Source of the DNA: CAWEHQ01 sp051001995 | Lineage (GTDB): Bacteria > Actinomycetota > Thermoleophilia > Solirubrobacterales > Thermoleophilaceae | Length of the DNA: 6,666 bases | Assembly (NCBI GenBank): GCA_051001995.1 | Contig: JBPCMT010000234.1 | Coordinates: 1 to 6,666 of the forward strand | Direction: 5' to 3' | The notes under the pieces: generated by a model | The model's database searches: none | What the model saw: only the letters and a program-made list of their open reading frames with translations | What the model was told of the DNA's origin: nothing | Position numbers and translations under genes: made by a program | Part shown: in pieces, positions 4,613 through 6,666 of the stretch | Layout of the letters: the number at the start of each line of letters is the position of its first letter | How positions within the stretch are numbered: the first letter of the stretch is position 1

Positions 4613-5575
4613 TTGGACGCTTCCCTGACGCGCCTCGAGAGCGCCCGCGACGACCTAGCGCGCCGCTGGCTCGTGCGCGTCATCGAGCGTTCCTCGCTCG
4701 ACGAGGTCGCCGAGCTGCCGGTCGACCGAATCGCGCGCGAGCTGCCCGGCCTTGTCTCTGAGCTCGTGCGCGCCGCCGCGGAGGGGCCGCAGGAAGGCGC
4801 CGAGACGGCGAGCGAGGAGCGACTGGTCGAGCTCCTCACAGACCTTCGCGGGCGCGACCGGCGCGACCCGGTCGAGCTCACGCGCGACGTGGCTGCGCTT
4901 CAGTCGGTGATCGCCGAGGCGCTTGCGAGCTCGCTGAGCGACCATTCCGCGCGTTCGGTCCTCGGCGCGGTGGATCGCCTCTCGGGCACGATGCTCGCGG
5001 TCCTCGGCGTCGCGGTCTCGGAGCTAGGAGAGCGGCGCGCGCGCCAGCTCGAGGGGCTGTCCGGCATGGATGCCGTCACCGGCCTCCCAAACGCGCGCCA
5101 GCTCAGGCGCCAGCTCGCCCAGTTCGTCGCCATCCAGCAGCGCTACGGGCACCCGTTCGCGCTGCTCGCGCTCGACATCGAGGGCCTGAGGCGGATCAAC
5201 GACGCCCACGGGCGAGAGGCGGGCGATCGGGCGCTGGCCGACGTGGCCGCGGTCGTGCGGGGAGCGGTCCGCGCCGCCGACAGCGTCGCCCGCCTCGACG
5301 ACGACGAGCTCTGCGTGCTGGCGCCGCATCAGACGGCGTTGGGCGGCCGCGCGATCGGTGAGCGCCTCGCCGACGCCGTCGGACGCCTCGAGCGTCCCGA
5401 GGGCGTGCCTGTCGGGATCGCAATCGGCGTCGCCGGCTGCCCCGAGCACGCCGTCGAGGAGGATCGCCTGCTGGAGCTGGCCGACGAGGCCATGTATCGC
5501 GCCAAGGCCTCGGGTGAGCCGGTCGCGGTCGCCGCTCCGCCGCTCGCGCGCGCTGCCGGCGAGGACGAGCGCTAG
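4613..5575 (+). CDS. Degenerate GGDEF-domain protein, possible c-di-GMP sensor
   Basis: This 320-residue protein resembles a diguanylate cyclase but has a broken active site. Residues 1-145 are predicted helical, with no membrane segment, and resemble N-terminal sensory or helical-bundle regions of signalling proteins; an RsbR-type domain is a guess. A GGDEF-like domain covers about 149-300. The opening DAVTGLPNARQL (153-164), LDIEGLRRINDAHGREAGD (187-205) and the closing AIGVAGCPEH and LADEAMYRAKASG are well kept, including metal-site Asp188 and Asn196-Asp197. The signature GGDEF is DDDEL (229-233): both glycines are Asp and Phe is Leu. An RxxD (Arg220-Asp223) lies five residues before it, the position of the inhibitory c-di-GMP-binding I-site. 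The protein is thus probably a c-di-GMP receptor rather than a synthase. TTG 4613 is chosen because it is the first in-frame start clear of moeA; it has no good Shine-Dalgarno, so the start is uncertain. Confidence 0.85.
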   Translation: MDASLTRLESARDDLARRWLVRVIERSSLDEVAELPVDRIARELPGLVSELVRAAAEGPQEGAETASEERLVELLTDLRGRDRRDPVELTRDVAALQSVIAEALASSLSDHSARSVLGAVDRLSGTMLAVLGVAVSELGERRARQLEGLSGMDAVTGLPNARQLRRQLAQFVAIQQRYGHPFALLALDIEGLRRINDAHGREAGDRALADVAAVVRGAVRAADSVARLDDDELCVLAPHQTALGGRAIGERLADAVGRLERPEGVPVGIAIGVAGCPEHAVEEDRLLELADEAMYRAKASGEPVAVAAPPLARAAGEDER

Positions 5576-6564
5576 CTCTCGGCGCTTGCGGCGCGTCCGC
5601 GCGGCGCGGCGACGTCGGTCGAGGCGGGCGCCGGCTGACCGTCCTGGCGGGCCCCCTCCACCGCCGCGGCGGCCTCGGTCGCACTCGTCAGCCGCACCGC
5701 GTTGATCTCCGCCCCGGCGAGGATGATGATCGCGAGCGCGTAGAACCAGAGCAGGACGATCACGATGAAGATCAGCGAGGTGCCGAGGCCGGCGAGCGTT
5801 GAGATCCTCGACAGGTACGCCGGGAACGCGTAGTCGACCACCGCGATTGCGAGCGTGGCGCCGAGCGCGCCGGGCCAGATGGCCCGCCACGGCACGCGCC
5901 CGTGGGGCACCGTCCAGTAGATCACGCTGAGGATCGCAAACAGGAGCGCGATCCCGCCGGCGAGCGTCGCGACGAACACGAGTCCCTCGACGTCCGAGAG
6001 CCCGAGCGGCAGGTCGTCGGCCCCCGCGACGATGATGCTTTGAAGCGCGGGGACCGCCACCGTGGCGGCGATGAACGCGAGCGACACGGCGAGCATCGCG
6101 ATGCCGAACCGCTTCTGCTTCAGCCACGGGCGACACTCCAGGTGGTAGATACGGCAGAAGGCGGTGTCAAGAGCGCCCCAGAACGACGATCCGATCCAGA
6201 TGCTCGCAACCAACGCGACAACCCCGAACCCCGTCGTCGACGTGCGGATGCTGTCGAGCAGGCTGAGCAGGGTGGACTCGGCGGCGCTCGGAAACAGCCG
6301 CCGGAGGTCCTCGAAGACGCTCGTCTGAAGTTGCTCGGACTGGAGCACCTGGCTCGCGATGAAGAGCGCGAGCAGCGCGAGCGGGAAGATCGACAGCAGC
6401 AGGTTGTAGGCGACCATCGCCGCCATGCCGGTGAGGTTGTCGTCGAAGGCTCTCCAGTAGAGGCGCCTGATGCCGCCGCGCGGCTTGTGGCCGGGTGCCG
6501 GTGCGGGCTCCGGCGACGGTTGGTCGGGCATGGGCTCCGGCGAGGATCGGCCGGCGGCGGTCAA
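5572..6564 (-). CDS. YihY/BrkB family inner-membrane protein
   Basis: This 330-residue integral membrane protein belongs to the YihY/BrkB (UPF0761) family, once misnamed ribonuclease BN; its function is unclear, with transport suggested. After a Pro-rich cytoplasmic leader (1-35) come six likely helices at about 48-70, 112-131, 153-175, 193-218, 230-250 and 261-288. Family marks are DNLTGMAAMVAYNLLLSIFPLAL (42-64), SSFWGALDTAFCRIYHLECRPW (126-147), YWTVPHGRVPWR (216-227) and AGAEINAV (283-290). The tail of about 40 residues is Ala-rich and polar. The TTG at 6564 overlaps the stop of the preceding minus-strand frame as TTGA, which supports it by coupling. An ATG at 6531 would give 319 residues and loses only disordered leader; neither has a well-placed Shine-Dalgarno. 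Its stop shares a CTAG with the convergent GGDEF-type gene, so no terminator lies between them. Confidence 0.93.
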   Translation of the reverse strand: MTAAGRSSPEPMPDQPSPEPAPAPGHKPRGGIRRLYWRAFDDNLTGMAAMVAYNLLLSIFPLALLALFIASQVLQSEQLQTSVFEDLRRLFPSAAESTLLSLLDSIRTSTTGFGVVALVASIWIGSSFWGALDTAFCRIYHLECRPWLKQKRFGIAMLAVSLAFIAATVAVPALQSIIVAGADDLPLGLSDVEGLVFVATLAGGIALLFAILSVIYWTVPHGRVPWRAIWPGALGATLAIAVVDYAFPAYLSRISTLAGLGTSLIFIVIVLLWFYALAIIILAGAEINAVRLTSATEAAAAVEGARQDGQPAPASTDVAAPRGRAASAES

Positions 6565-6666
6565 GGCCTCGGCAGCCGGCGCAGCGCGCCGCCTGCGAGC
6601 CGCGAGGCGATCGCCAGCCCGGCGGTCGCGGCCTGACCCGCCGCCCGCGCCGCCCCGCCGATCAGG
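6561..6666 (-). CDS. C-terminal end of an unidentified protein, partial
   Basis: An open frame entering from the right edge encodes about 34 residues (beginning LIGGAARAAG, ending ALRRLPRP) and stops with TGA at 6563-6561. It is rich in Ala, Gly and Leu and could form one hydrophobic helix followed by a basic tail, as at the end of a membrane protein. The TTGA overlap with the YihY start suggests a shared operon. The piece is too short and too compositionally biased to identify, and it may be a chance open frame in GC-rich DNA. Confidence 0.5.
   Translation of the reverse strand, partial: LIGGAARAAGQAATAGLAIASRLAGGALRRLPRP

Noticed and set aside
4522..4881. N-terminal extension of moeA to a 523-residue protein
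   Set aside because: The extension is Arg/Ser-rich, antisense to the GGDEF-type gene, and MoeA proteins normally begin where the ATG at 4521 places the start.
5024..6136. 370-codon minus-strand open frame across the GGDEF and YihY genes
   Set aside because: Arg/Ala/Gly-rich translation typical of a GC-rich shadow frame; both underlying genes are recognisable families in other frames.

Overview
The window is very GC-rich DNA with dense genes, GTG/TTG starts, few Shine-Dalgarno sites and GC-rich hairpins. It carries a class II fructose-1,6-bisphosphatase, a SecE2-like dodecin and a YihY/BrkB protein. This suggests a high-GC actinobacterium, possibly of the Thermoleophilia (Solirubrobacterales/Gaiellales). 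The taxonomic call is an inference from protein style and composition, not from a search.

Layout: (1) 1-552, minus strand: 5' part of a quinone-oxidoreductase-like MDR gene. At its broken end, the first 34 bases of the window are a perfect reverse complement of 489-522, so the gene's last visible codons are a fold-back copy of its own start. This looks like a chimeric contig end or an inverted rearrangement. (2) 670-885, plus: a 71-residue dodecin of the type without the flavin-stacking Trp, divergent from the oxidoreductase. (3) 886-1120: intergenic DNA with stacked inverted repeats, including a 16-bp perfect stem (957-972/994-1009), then a likely leaderless promoter. (4) 1121-1606 and 1612-2649, plus: a four-helix membrane protein and glpX, five bases apart. 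(5) 2660-3313 and 3310-4521, minus: moeA and, overlapping its stop by four bases, a 217-residue conserved-looking hypothetical protein. (6) 4613-5575, plus: a protein with a helical N-terminal region and a degenerate GGDEF domain (DDDEL), divergent from moeA. (7) 5572-6564, minus: a YihY/BrkB membrane protein, sharing a CTAG with the GGDEF stop codon. It starts on a TTGA overlap with the end of another minus-strand gene that runs off the window.

The genes are mostly housekeeping or signalling: gluconeogenesis (glpX), molybdenum cofactor synthesis (moeA), small-molecule binding (dodecin) and possible c-di-GMP sensing. I see no mobile element, CRISPR array, RNA gene or defence system, and no convincing new multi-gene system. 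The best leads are the fold-back end, the hairpin cluster after the dodecin, the GGDEF protein with a lost active site and a kept I-site, and the small unknown proteins coupled to glpX and moeA.
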